From assembly GCF_030158565.1 (NCBI RefSeq), contig NZ_JAOASQ010000057.1, forward strand, positions 55,143 through 119,142: a stretch of DNA of 64,000 nt, written 5' to 3'. Below, piece by piece: positions 53,543 to 62,280 of the stretch. The position numbers were made by a program, and so were the translations under genes. Numbering within the stretch: the first letter of the stretch is position 1; the number at the start of each line of letters is the position of its first letter. Below the pieces are notes generated by a model that saw only the letters and a list, made by a program, of their open reading frames with translations, was not told where the DNA came from and did not search any database. The stretch is from Limnohabitans sp. (GTDB lineage Bacteria > Pseudomonadota > Gammaproteobacteria > Burkholderiales > Burkholderiaceae_C).

Positions 53543-53892
53543 CCGAACGTTTTTTGACCATCACTTTGCAACCCGACTGGCAAGCCGGTTTGCGTGCCGC
53601 CGCACAAGCGGCCCAGCAAAGCACTTACCAAGGCGAGGTGCTCAACTTTGAAAGCCCCGGCCATTTCTTTGGCCAGCTGACCGAAAAGCGCTGGGCGCTG
53701 GTACGCACCGCTCAAGGCAAGGGAGAGCTGTCAGTGCGCGAATTGGCACGCTTGGTGGACCGCGACGTCAAGCGCGTGCACGAAGACGTGGTGGTGCTGG
53801 CCGACCTGGGCCTTCTGGAACGCACCGAGTCTGGTGGGGTGGTCTGCCCCTATTCGTCCATGCACATCGACATGTACCTCAAGGCGGCATGA
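53539..53892 (+). CDS. Winged-HTH candidate antitoxin/transcriptional regulator
   Basis: LSVRELARLVDRDVKRVHEDVVVLADLGLLERTESGGVVCPYSSMHIDMYL; ATGA overlap with the preceding ORF. Confidence 0.75.
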   Translation: MTERFLTITLQPDWQAGLRAAAQAAQQSTYQGEVLNFESPGHFFGQLTEKRWALVRTAQGKGELSVRELARLVDRDVKRVHEDVVVLADLGLLERTESGGVVCPYSSMHIDMYLKAA

Positions 53893-53895
53893 GCC

Positions 53896-54522
53896 ATGAC
53901 CGCCCAACACATCACCACCATCCCCGCCCTTCGCGCCCTCTACGGCCCCGCACGTGAGCGTTCGCTCAAAAAGGAAATCCTGGCGCTGGATGCGCATGCG
54001 GTGCAGTTCATTGGCCTGTCGCCGTTTGTGGTGCTGGCCAGCAGCGATGCAGATGGGCACATGGACGCCTCGCCTCGCGGGGGTGAGCCGGGTTTCGTCA
54101 AGGTGTTGGACGCACAGACGCTCTTGGTGCCCGATGCGCCGGGCAACAACCGCTTGGACACGCTGGAGAACATCATCGCCACTGGGCGTATTGGCTTGTT
54201 GTTCATGGTGCCGGGCTTTGACGAGACTTTGCGGGTGAATGGCCGCGCTGTGCTGTCCACCGACCCGGCTGACTTGGCGCTGTGTGCCGATGCGCGGCGT
54301 ACGCCTGCGCTGGCCATTCGCGTGGCGGTGGCGTCGGTGTATCTGCATTGCGCCAAGGCCTTCATGCGCTCGCAGTTGTGGGACGCCTCACGCCACGCCG
54401 ACCGGGCGCAGCTGCCCAGCATGGCCGAGATGATGCGTGACCAGATCCGCGCTTTCAAAGGCGAAGAGATCGTGGCCGAAACGCAGGCCCAGATGCTGGA
54501 GCGTTATCGGCAGACCTTGTGA
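53896..54522 (+). CDS. Pyridoxamine 5'-phosphate oxidase-like FMN-binding protein
   Basis: FVVLASSDADGHMDASPRGGEPGFVKVLDAQTLLVPDAPGNNRLDTLENIIATGRIGLLFMVPG. Confidence 0.9.
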   Translation: MTAQHITTIPALRALYGPARERSLKKEILALDAHAVQFIGLSPFVVLASSDADGHMDASPRGGEPGFVKVLDAQTLLVPDAPGNNRLDTLENIIATGRIGLLFMVPGFDETLRVNGRAVLSTDPADLALCADARRTPALAIRVAVASVYLHCAKAFMRSQLWDASRHADRAQLPSMAEMMRDQIRAFKGEEIVAETQAQMLERYRQTL

Positions 54523-54661
54523 ACGCGTGCACCGTTGCGGTGCAGCAAGTTGTTCCGTGCTTCTGTGAATGAAGCTGTGGACAAGTCCATGAACATCCCT
54601 GCGAAGCCTTGCCCAGCGGGGCTTGGCGCGCATTGCCTTTTTAAGAGGCAGCCGAGTCGGC

Positions 54662-55339
54662 TTATTTTTTCTGCACCGGATTGGCCAGCAGCAAGTTGGC
54701 CGGATAGGCCCGCATGAATTCACGTGCTTTGTCGATCGGTGCGCTCAGCCAAGCGGCCAAGGCCCCTTCGTTCAGGATGGCGGGCATGCGTTTTTCGTTG
54801 CCGTTTTGGCCGTAGCGGTTCATCAGCGCGTGGCTGTTGGCGTTCACCGTGAGCAAGGTGAAGCTGGTGATGCTTTCGCCGTCTTTGGCCCAGTGTTCCC
54901 ACAAACCAGCCACGCCCATGGGTTTGCCGTCCACGCGAGCGATGCGGGTGGGCACGGCTTTGCCGCTGCGCCAGTCGTCTTCCAAAAAGGCTTGCATCGG
55001 GATGATGCAGCGCTGGCCCTTGAGCCAGGTGTCGCGCGTAGGCGTGGCGGTGCTCATGGTTTCGTAGCGGGTCACGGCCAGTTTGGTCGAGCGCAGTTTG
55101 GCGTCCGAGGTGGACTTGACCCATCCGGGCACCAGGCCGAATTGGCCCTGGGCGAGTTCCATCACCAGCGGCTGCTGGGCGTCTGCTGTGGCGGTGTCGC
55201 CCTCAGCCTGTGCCTTGCGGATGAAAAAGCCCTGTTTGCGTGGCCAGACTTCTTTGTCCAGCAGTGTTTCGGGGGCCGAGACGCCAAAGGCCTCGGCATA
55301 AAGGTCGGCGCTTTTCAGGCATTCGTATTGAGAGCTCAT
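54662..55339 (-). CDS. SRAP/YedK-family (SOS response-associated) protein, Cys2 absent
   Basis: FGLVPGWVKSTSDAKLRSTKLAVTRYETMSTATPTRDTWLKGQRCIIPMQAFLEDDW; N-terminus reads MSSQYECLKS. Confidence 0.82.
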   Translation of the reverse strand: MSSQYECLKSADLYAEAFGVSAPETLLDKEVWPRKQGFFIRKAQAEGDTATADAQQPLVMELAQGQFGLVPGWVKSTSDAKLRSTKLAVTRYETMSTATPTRDTWLKGQRCIIPMQAFLEDDWRSGKAVPTRIARVDGKPMGVAGLWEHWAKDGESITSFTLLTVNANSHALMNRYGQNGNEKRMPAILNEGALAAWLSAPIDKAREFMRAYPANLLLANPVQKK

Positions 55340-55441
55340 GCGGGGGATGCTAACCCACGCATCGTGGGGCGCCACACATTGTCGGACCTGAAGGGGCCGA
55401 CCTCAAGGAGCCAGATGGTGTGACCTGATACGCTCACGGCC

Positions 55442-55975
55442 ATGCTGATCCGCTTCAACAAACCCTATGGCGTGCTCAGCCAGTTCACCCCCGAGGGGCG
55501 CTGGCAGGGCCTGAAGGACCACATCGACCTGCCCGGTGTGTACGTGGCCGGGCGGCTGGACGCAGACAGCGAGGGTTTGCTGCTGCTGACCGACGATGGT
55601 CAACTGCAGGCGCGCATTGCCGATCCGCGCTTCAAGATGGAAAAGACTTACTTGGTGCAGGTCGAGGGCGTGGTGGACGACAAAGCACTGACGGCCCTGG
55701 CCCGGGGCGTGACGCTGAACGACGGCCTCACCCTGCCTGCCCGCGCCCAGGCGGTAGCGCCGCCAGCTGACTTGTGGCCGCGCAACCCGCCCATTCGCGA
55801 GCGTAAGAACATCCCGACTTCGTGGCTGGAGTTGTCCATCCGCGAAGGCCGCAACCGGCAAGTGCGCCGCATGACCGCTGCGGTGGGCTTGCCCACGTTG
55901 CGCCTGATCCGCACCGCCATTGGCCCGTACCACTTGCGTGACCTGCCTACAGGCACATGGCAGCAGGTGGAATAG
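55442..55975 (+). CDS. rluE: 23S rRNA pseudouridine synthase, RluE-like (RsuA family)
   Basis: [21 protein letters not shown]...[19 protein letters not shown]...[26 protein letters not shown]. Confidence 0.92.
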   Translation: MLIRFNKPYGVLSQFTPEGRWQGLKDHIDLPGVYVAGRLDADSEGLLLLTDDGQLQARIADPRFKMEKTYLVQVEGVVDDKALTALARGVTLNDGLTLPARAQAVAPPADLWPRNPPIRERKNIPTSWLELSIREGRNRQVRRMTAAVGLPTLRLIRTAIGPYHLRDLPTGTWQQVE

Positions 55976-56023
55976 GGTTTCGGACACAATCTCGCATCCG
56001 CTCAATCACCAACAAGGAAAAAC

Positions 56024-56659
56024 ATGTCCGATTTGCTCCAGAAAATGCAGTGGCGCTACGCTTGCAAAAAGATGGACCCGACCAAAGTCGTGCCGCAAGA
56101 CAAAGTCGACCGCATCGTGGAAGCCGCACGCCTGGCCCCCACATCGAGCGGCTTGCAGCCGTTTGAAGTGATCGTGGTCAGCAACGCAGCTGTGCGTGCG
56201 CAGATCCAGCCCAAGGCCTACAACCAGGCCCAAGTGACCGAAGGCTCGCACCTGCTGGTGTTTGCCGCGTGGGACAACTACACGGCCGAGCGCATCAACC
56301 ACATGTTTGACCTGACCAACGCCGAGCGCGGTGGCACCAACGAAGGCTGGGAAAACTACCGCAAGATGCTGTTGGCCAATTACCCAGGCCGCGATGCCAA
56401 GGTGAACTTCGAGCACGCAGCTCGCCAGGCCTACATTGGCTTGGGCGCTTCCTTGATTGCGGCGGCTTTTGAAGAAGTCGACGCCACCCCGATGGAAGGC
56501 TTTGAGCCTGCCGCGGTGGATGAGATTCTGGGCCTGGCTGCGCGTAACCTGCGCAGCGTGGCCATCGTGCCGCTGGGCTACCGCGCTGAAGGCGACTGGC
56601 TGGTCGGTCTCAAAAAGGTCCGCCGCCCACGCGAGCAGTTTGTGACCGAAGTGAAATAA
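56024..56659 (+). CDS. Nitroreductase family protein
   Basis: MQWRYACKKMDPTKVVPQDKVDRIVEAARLAPTSSGLQPFEVIVV. Confidence 0.92.
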   Translation: MSDLLQKMQWRYACKKMDPTKVVPQDKVDRIVEAARLAPTSSGLQPFEVIVVSNAAVRAQIQPKAYNQAQVTEGSHLLVFAAWDNYTAERINHMFDLTNAERGGTNEGWENYRKMLLANYPGRDAKVNFEHAARQAYIGLGASLIAAAFEEVDATPMEGFEPAAVDEILGLAARNLRSVAIVPLGYRAEGDWLVGLKKVRRPREQFVTEVK

Positions 56660-56815
56660 GTCATGGATGCCGGATCAAGTCCGGCATGACATCTGATTGC
56701 TCAAGTCCGGCATGGCGTTGGTCTGTTCAAGTGCGACATGACGTTGACTTGTTCAAGCCTGGCATGACATCAAGCGATGGATATGTCACCCCGGGCTTGA
56801 CCCGGGGTCCATCGC
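56660..56815. repeat. Dispersed palindromic repeat array, locus 3
   Basis: GTCATGGATGCCGGATCAAGTCCGGCATGAC and degenerate copies; TGTCACCCCGGGCTTGACCCGGGGTCCATCG. Confidence 0.8.
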
Positions 56816-56923
56816 GTCACAGGGCATTGACGCTGGTCCAGTGCATTGCGGCAGCGCCCATCAACGAGTTTGTGCCTTACCATCGAAGACTTCCCAATCC
56901 GGGATGACCACCGAGGATGCATC

Positions 56924-57064
56924 ATGGCCAAAGGCGAACAACGCAGCAACAAAATGGCCAAGAAGCCTAAAAAAGACATGTCTGCACCGAAGACTTACAC
57001 CTCGGACCGCCCCATGGCACCGACCACTTTTGTGGCGCCTCGCGGCAAAGTCAAACCCTCCTGA
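56924..57064 (+). CDS. Small basic hypothetical protein (46 aa)
   Basis: MAKGEQRSNKMAKKPKKDMSAPKTYTSDRPMAPTTFVAPRGKVKPS; ORF between two well-defined genes. Confidence 0.55.
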   Translation: MAKGEQRSNKMAKKPKKDMSAPKTYTSDRPMAPTTFVAPRGKVKPS

Positions 57065-57110
57065 TCTGCTGCCCTGATGGGCCCGGGCTCACTGGCCCTT
57101 TGAGTTTTCG

Positions 57111-57782
57111 ATGACACCGATCCATGAAGATGAGCACCTGCTGGTGCTCGAAAAACCCAGCGGACTGCTCTCTGTGCCCGGTCGCGGCCCCGACAAGCAA
57201 GACTGCCTGTCCAAACGCGTGCAAGACGTCTACCCCGAAGCCCTGATCGTGCACCGGCTCGACCAGGACACCTCCGGCTTGCTGCTCATGGCGCGGGGCA
57301 TCGAGGCACAACGCCGCCTGAGCCGTTTGTTTGAAACCCGTCAGGTCAAAAAGCGCTACGTGGCCGTGGTGGCGGGTCATCCCGCACAAACGCAAGCCGC
57401 GCAGGCGGCCGACGAAGAGGGCTGGCGCACGATCGACGGCCCCATCTTGCTGGACTGGGAGCGTCGCCCCATCCACATCATCCACCCCGATGGCAAAGCC
57501 AGCCGCAGCCGCTGGCGTGTGCTGGATACGGGCGAGACGGTCACCTTGATCGAGCTGGAGCCCGTGACGGGACGCACCCACCAGCTGCGCGTGCACCTGC
57601 AAAGCATTGGCCACCCCATGCTGGGTGACTCGCTGTATGCGCCGCCCGACATCAAAGCGCTGAGCCCGCGCTTGATGCTGCATGCACAAGAATTGGCGTT
57701 TGCGCACCCCTTCACCGAGGCCGAAATGGCCTTCAAAATCCCCACTGCATGGTCGGCGTCGGCGCCTTATTGGGTCATCTGA
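57111..57782 (+). CDS. RluA family pseudouridine synthase
   Basis: LIVHRLDQDTSGLLLMARG...PVTGRTHQLRVHLQSIGHPMLGDSLY. Confidence 0.95.
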   Translation: MTPIHEDEHLLVLEKPSGLLSVPGRGPDKQDCLSKRVQDVYPEALIVHRLDQDTSGLLLMARGIEAQRRLSRLFETRQVKKRYVAVVAGHPAQTQAAQAADEEGWRTIDGPILLDWERRPIHIIHPDGKASRSRWRVLDTGETVTLIELEPVTGRTHQLRVHLQSIGHPMLGDSLYAPPDIKALSPRLMLHAQELAFAHPFTEAEMAFKIPTAWSASAPYWVI

Positions 57783-57859
57783 TCAACATCTCCATCTGGC
57801 CCAGGGAAGGCGCCTGCGACTGGCTACAATTCTCAGGTTCCAGAAATACCAATGAGGCT

Positions 57860-59032
57860 ATGTTTTTTGATCAAAAATCGCTGTCTTTGACGGCACCAAA
57901 GCATTCATATTCACGGATGATTTGGGCGCTGCAAGTAGCCCTGGGCTTGACCGGTGCAATGACCGCTCAGGCAGCCCTGTCTCCACAAGACAACATCAAA
58001 CAAGCCATTCAGACCGGTCAACTGGAGCAGGCCCTCAAGCTCGTCCAGCAAGAGCGCCAAGCCGCCCCCAAAGATTTGCAGCTGCGCTTTCTCGAAGGCG
58101 TGATCCAGGCCCAGCAAGGCCAAACCGACAAGGCCATCGACACGTTCAAGAAACTCACCGAGTCCAACCCCGACTTGTCCGAGGCCTACAACAACCTGGG
58201 CGTGCTGTATGCGTCCAAAGGCAAGCTCGAAGAATCCCGTGCCAACCTGGAAAAAGCCCTGCTGACGCACCCCAGCTATGCTGCGGCTCACCGGAATTTG
58301 TCCGACATCCAAAGTCAGTTGGCCAAACAAACCTATGCCAAGGCTTTGCAAGTGGACAGCAAAGTCAAAAACAGCACCCCGCAACTGACCTTGCTCGGCA
58401 GCATGGACCCCAGCAAGCGAGCACCCGCCCAAGCCACTGCGCCCACTGCACCTGTAGCAGTTGCTCCTGCTGCAACGCCAGTGGCCCCCCAGTCGCCAGC
58501 ACCCGAGGCAGCCAAACCCGCAGCGGTGGCGCCCGTGGCAGTCACTCCGAATCCAGCGGCCGCGGCGACAACAACACCCACAACACCCACTGCAGCCAAG
58601 CCAGCTGCTGCAGCGCCTGTTGCGGTTGTGCCCACGCCTATCGCCACGCCCAAACCTGAGCCCAAGAAAGACGATGCTCAGCAAAAGCAGGCCAAGGTCG
58701 ACAACACTGACGTTCGCAACGCCGTGCTGGCCTGGGCCAAGGCTTGGAGCCAAAAGGACATGACCCGCTATTTGGGTGCTTACGCCAGCAGCTTCACACC
58801 CGACAAAATGTCGCGCGCCAAATGGGAAAGCGATCGCCGCGCGCGCATCGTTTCCAAAAAAACCATCAGCGTGGAAGTGAACAATTTCAAGGTGGAGGTC
58901 AGCGGGAACAAGGCGACTGCGCGTTTCCAGCAAATCTACGAGTCGGACAACTTCAAAGGCAACAGCCACAAGACCCTTGAAATGGTCAAGCAAGGCGACC
59001 ATTGGCTCATCACGCGTGAGACGGTGAATTGA
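57860..59032 (+). CDS. TPR protein with Ala/Pro-rich linker and C-terminal SnoaL/DUF4440-like domain
   Basis: TPR-like repeats, A/P/T-rich linker, C-terminal VLAWAKAWSQKDMTRYLGAYASSFTPDKMSRAKWESDR. Confidence 0.85.
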   Translation: MFFDQKSLSLTAPKHSYSRMIWALQVALGLTGAMTAQAALSPQDNIKQAIQTGQLEQALKLVQQERQAAPKDLQLRFLEGVIQAQQGQTDKAIDTFKKLTESNPDLSEAYNNLGVLYASKGKLEESRANLEKALLTHPSYAAAHRNLSDIQSQLAKQTYAKALQVDSKVKNSTPQLTLLGSMDPSKRAPAQATAPTAPVAVAPAATPVAPQSPAPEAAKPAAVAPVAVTPNPAAAATTTPTTPTAAKPAAAAPVAVVPTPIATPKPEPKKDDAQQKQAKVDNTDVRNAVLAWAKAWSQKDMTRYLGAYASSFTPDKMSRAKWESDRRARIVSKKTISVEVNNFKVEVSGNKATARFQQIYESDNFKGNSHKTLEMVKQGDHWLITRETVN

Positions 59033-60381
59033 ACTTCCCGCGCTTTCCCACTCGACAACAACCGCACAAAAGCAAGGCATCCTGGCACTTGCGATGGGCT
59101 GTGCCGACCTTGTTGGTGGCCTCTTTTGGCCTGACCGGCTGGTGGCTGTCAAACCACAACCGTTTGCCCGCCAGTCTGCAAGACAGTTTCAAGGTTTCTC
59201 CAGAGCCCATGCGCTGGAAGCTCGAATTCGAGCCCAGTGCCACGGCCGCCGTCATCAACGCCAAAGATCCTGAGACGCTGGTCCGCCAGATCTACCAACA
59301 CTTGGGCGAAGGCGAGCGCGCTCAGGCCTTGGACACCGCACGTGCCTTGACCACCCGATTCCCCACATTCCAATTGGGCCAACTGCTTTACGCGGATTTG
59401 CTCAACATCAGCAGCCTGCAGCCCGTTGAAGGCTTCGATCTGGATGCCGACACCAAGCCCTCGGCCATGCGCCGGCTTGAAGAATTGGTCATGGAGGCCA
59501 AGCGCCGCATGACGCGCACAGCACCTCAGGCACTGGAAGGCCAGGTACCTGCCGCCGTGGCGTTTCTGGCCGCTCAGCAACCCTACCTCGCGGCGGTGGA
59601 TGCATCACGCTCACGCTTGTACTGGTTTGCCAATCGCACCGGCGCAGATGGGCAACTCAAGCTGGAGTTGCTCAAGGAAACCTATATCTCCGTGGGCATC
59701 AACGGTGTCGGCAAGGTCAAGGAAGGCGATGGCAAAACGCCCATTGGCGTGTATTTCATCCAGAAAAATTTGCCCGGCGCCACGCTGCCAGATTTGTTTG
59801 GATCGGGTGCTTTGACACTGAACTTCCCGAATGCTGTGGATGCCATGCGTAACAAGACGGGCTCGGGCATCTGGTTGCACGGCACGCCCAGCGCCCAGTA
59901 TTCACGCGCACCAGAGGCCACTGACGGCTGCGTCGTGCTGGCCAATGCCGAAATCGAAGAACTGCTCCGCTTGCCCGGCTGGCGCATGACGCCCGTGGTG
60001 ATCGCAGAAAAGCTCGATTGGATTCCCTCAGGCCAAGCGCCCACCACGTACACCCAATTTCAGCCCACACTGGACCAATGGTTGGCTGATCGCCAAAACG
60101 GCGATGCTGAGAAACTCAAGCGCTACTACAGCCAGCGTTTTGAGCGTGATGCACTGGATTTGGACCATTGGTGGCCCAAACTGGTTCAAGGTGTGCAAGG
60201 CGCACGCAAAGCCAAACCGCTCGAAGTCGTGTCGGTCCTGCACTGGAACGATGGCGAGGAGACCGTGGTCGTGACCATGACCGACCCCAACATGCGGGAC
60301 AAACGCCAAGCCATTTACCTGCGCACCTATTGGCAAAAGGAAGCCGACCAGTGGAAGCTTGTGTTTGAAGGCCCGACCTGA
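59029..60381 (+). CDS. L,D-transpeptidase (YkuD/YafK-like) with C-terminal SnoaL-like domain
   Basis: VGKVKEGDGKTPIGVYFI...GSGIWLHGTPSAQYSRAPEATDGCVVLANAEIEELL; likely TTG start in TTGA overlap. Confidence 0.9.
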   Translation: MNFPRFPTRQQPHKSKASWHLRWAVPTLLVASFGLTGWWLSNHNRLPASLQDSFKVSPEPMRWKLEFEPSATAAVINAKDPETLVRQIYQHLGEGERAQALDTARALTTRFPTFQLGQLLYADLLNISSLQPVEGFDLDADTKPSAMRRLEELVMEAKRRMTRTAPQALEGQVPAAVAFLAAQQPYLAAVDASRSRLYWFANRTGADGQLKLELLKETYISVGINGVGKVKEGDGKTPIGVYFIQKNLPGATLPDLFGSGALTLNFPNAVDAMRNKTGSGIWLHGTPSAQYSRAPEATDGCVVLANAEIEELLRLPGWRMTPVVIAEKLDWIPSGQAPTTYTQFQPTLDQWLADRQNGDAEKLKRYYSQRFERDALDLDHWWPKLVQGVQGARKAKPLEVVSVLHWNDGEETVVVTMTDPNMRDKRQAIYLRTYWQKEADQWKLVFEGPT

Positions 60382-60403
60382 TCGGCCCGAGCCTGCACCG
60401 CGC

Positions 60404-60697
60404 ATGAGCCAGGACATTCCATTCTTCAATGCCCACATCGCGCCCGATGGCGGCAGCTTTGACGCCTGGCGTGAACAAACTTTGCTGGACGCCTTGGAGC
60501 AAGGTGGCCTGCAGTGGCCCAGCTCCTGCCGCTCGGGCACCTGCCGCACCTGTATCGGCCACTTGGTCTCAGGCCAGGTGCACTACGAGATGGCCTGGCC
60601 CGGCCTGACCGCTGAAGAAAAAGCCGAAGGCTGCGTGTTGCCTTGCGTGGCGTACCCGATGGGTGACGTGGTGCTCAAAGACCCCTTCGCTGACTGA
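60404..60697 (+). CDS. 2Fe-2S ferredoxin-type protein
   Basis: WPSSCRSGTCRTCIGHLVSG...EGCVLPCVAYPMGDVVL. Confidence 0.93.
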   Translation: MSQDIPFFNAHIAPDGGSFDAWREQTLLDALEQGGLQWPSSCRSGTCRTCIGHLVSGQVHYEMAWPGLTAEEKAEGCVLPCVAYPMGDVVLKDPFAD

Positions 60698-60758
60698 GCT
60701 TCGTCGCGGCCATGTGCATGGGCACGCGGGGGCGTGCCTGCACGGCACGCCCGGCACC

Positions 60759-62261
60759 TCAGTCGCCGATGCCCAGCTCCTGGATCTTGCGGGTGATGGT
60801 GTTGCGCCCGATGCCCAGTTTTTGAGCCGCTTCGATGCGCCGCCCCCGCGTGGTCGACAAGGCCGCCTGGATCAGGCTGGTTTCAAAACGCCGCGTGAGC
60901 ACATCCCACACATCGGTGCGCCCCGCGTTGAGCAAAGCCAAGGCCTCTTCCTCCAGACCCGACTCCCACATGACGCCAGTGGCGATCGCAGGCGCTGCCA
61001 CCAGCGCACTCACGGCAGGCACAAACGCTGAGTCAGCCAACGGCGGGGCCACTGACGCTGTGGGCGCATCCCCTGCCGCCACAAGTGTGGGTGAGCCCGC
61101 TGCCAAGACCTCTGGCGGCAAGTCCTTGAGCTCAATGAGTTGCGATGGCGCCATGACAGTCAGCCAGTGGCAAATGTTTTCCAGCTGACGCACGTTGCCC
61201 GGAAACTGGAACTGCCCCAGCTTGTCCATGGCCGCTTCTGCCATGCGCTTGGGCTCTACACCCAGTTGCTGCGCACTGCGCTGCAGGAAATAACGCGCCA
61301 GCATGGGCACGTCTTCGCGGCGTTCGCGCAGCGCAGGCAAGCGCAAACGGATCACGTTCAGGCGGTGGAACAAGTCTTCACGGAAGACGCCTTGTTTGAC
61401 GCGCTCCTCCAGATCCTGGTGGGTGGCGGCGATCACGCGCACATTGGCCTTGACCGCGCTGTGACCACCCACGCGGTAGAAATGGCCGTCCGACAAAACA
61501 CGCAGCAAACGGGTCTGCAGGTCGAACGGCATGTCCCCGATTTCATCGAGGAACAAGGTTCCGCCATCGGCCTGCTCAAAACGGCCGCGCCGTGAAGCTT
61601 GTGCGCCCGTGAAGGCACCCCGCTCGTGGCCGAACAATTCACTCTCCAGCAAATCCTTGGGGATGGCGGCGGTGTTGATGGCCACAAAGGGCTGGTTGGC
61701 ACGCGGCGAATGCTTGTGCAGCGCATGCGCCACCAATTCCTTGCCCGAACCCGACTCACCGGTGATGAGCACAGTGACATGGCTTTGCGCCAAGCGACCA
61801 ATGCCCCGAAAAACGTCCTGCATGGCCGGGGCTTGCCCAAGCATCTCGGGCGCTTCCACCAACTTCTCTTCGGCCACGTCTTCGCGCTGGCTTTCGTCCA
61901 CCGCCCGGCGGATCAGCTCCACCGCCTTGGGCAAATCAAACGGCTTGGGCAGGTACTCAAAGGCGCCGCTTTGGAAGGCCGAGACGGCACTGTCCAGATC
62001 AGAGAAGGCCGTCATGATGATGACGGGCAAACCGGGCATGCGCTGCTTGATGGTGGCCAACAGGTCCAAGCCCGAGCCCCCGGGCATGCGGATGTCGCTG
62101 ACCAGCACCTGCGGGCCATCGCGACCTTCTTCCGAGTCGAGCGCTTTCAGGACCTCGCGGGGGTTGGTAAAGCTGCGCGTGGGCAGGCCTTCGCGCAGCA
62201 ATGCTTTCTCAAGCACAAAGCGGATGGATTGGTCATCGTCTACGATCCAGATCGGCTTCAT
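60759..62261 (-). CDS. ntrC: Nitrogen regulation protein NR(I), NtrC
   Basis: IWIVDDDQSIRFVLEKAL; GESGSGKELVAHALHKHSPRA; C-terminal Fis-type HTH. Confidence 0.97.
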   Translation of the reverse strand: MKPIWIVDDDQSIRFVLEKALLREGLPTRSFTNPREVLKALDSEEGRDGPQVLVSDIRMPGGSGLDLLATIKQRMPGLPVIIMTAFSDLDSAVSAFQSGAFEYLPKPFDLPKAVELIRRAVDESQREDVAEEKLVEAPEMLGQAPAMQDVFRGIGRLAQSHVTVLITGESGSGKELVAHALHKHSPRANQPFVAINTAAIPKDLLESELFGHERGAFTGAQASRRGRFEQADGGTLFLDEIGDMPFDLQTRLLRVLSDGHFYRVGGHSAVKANVRVIAATHQDLEERVKQGVFREDLFHRLNVIRLRLPALRERREDVPMLARYFLQRSAQQLGVEPKRMAEAAMDKLGQFQFPGNVRQLENICHWLTVMAPSQLIELKDLPPEVLAAGSPTLVAAGDAPTASVAPPLADSAFVPAVSALVAAPAIATGVMWESGLEEEALALLNAGRTDVWDVLTRRFETSLIQAALSTTRGRRIEAAQKLGIGRNTITRKIQELGIGD

Positions 62262-62280
62262 TTGAGGGGCTTTCTTGGGT

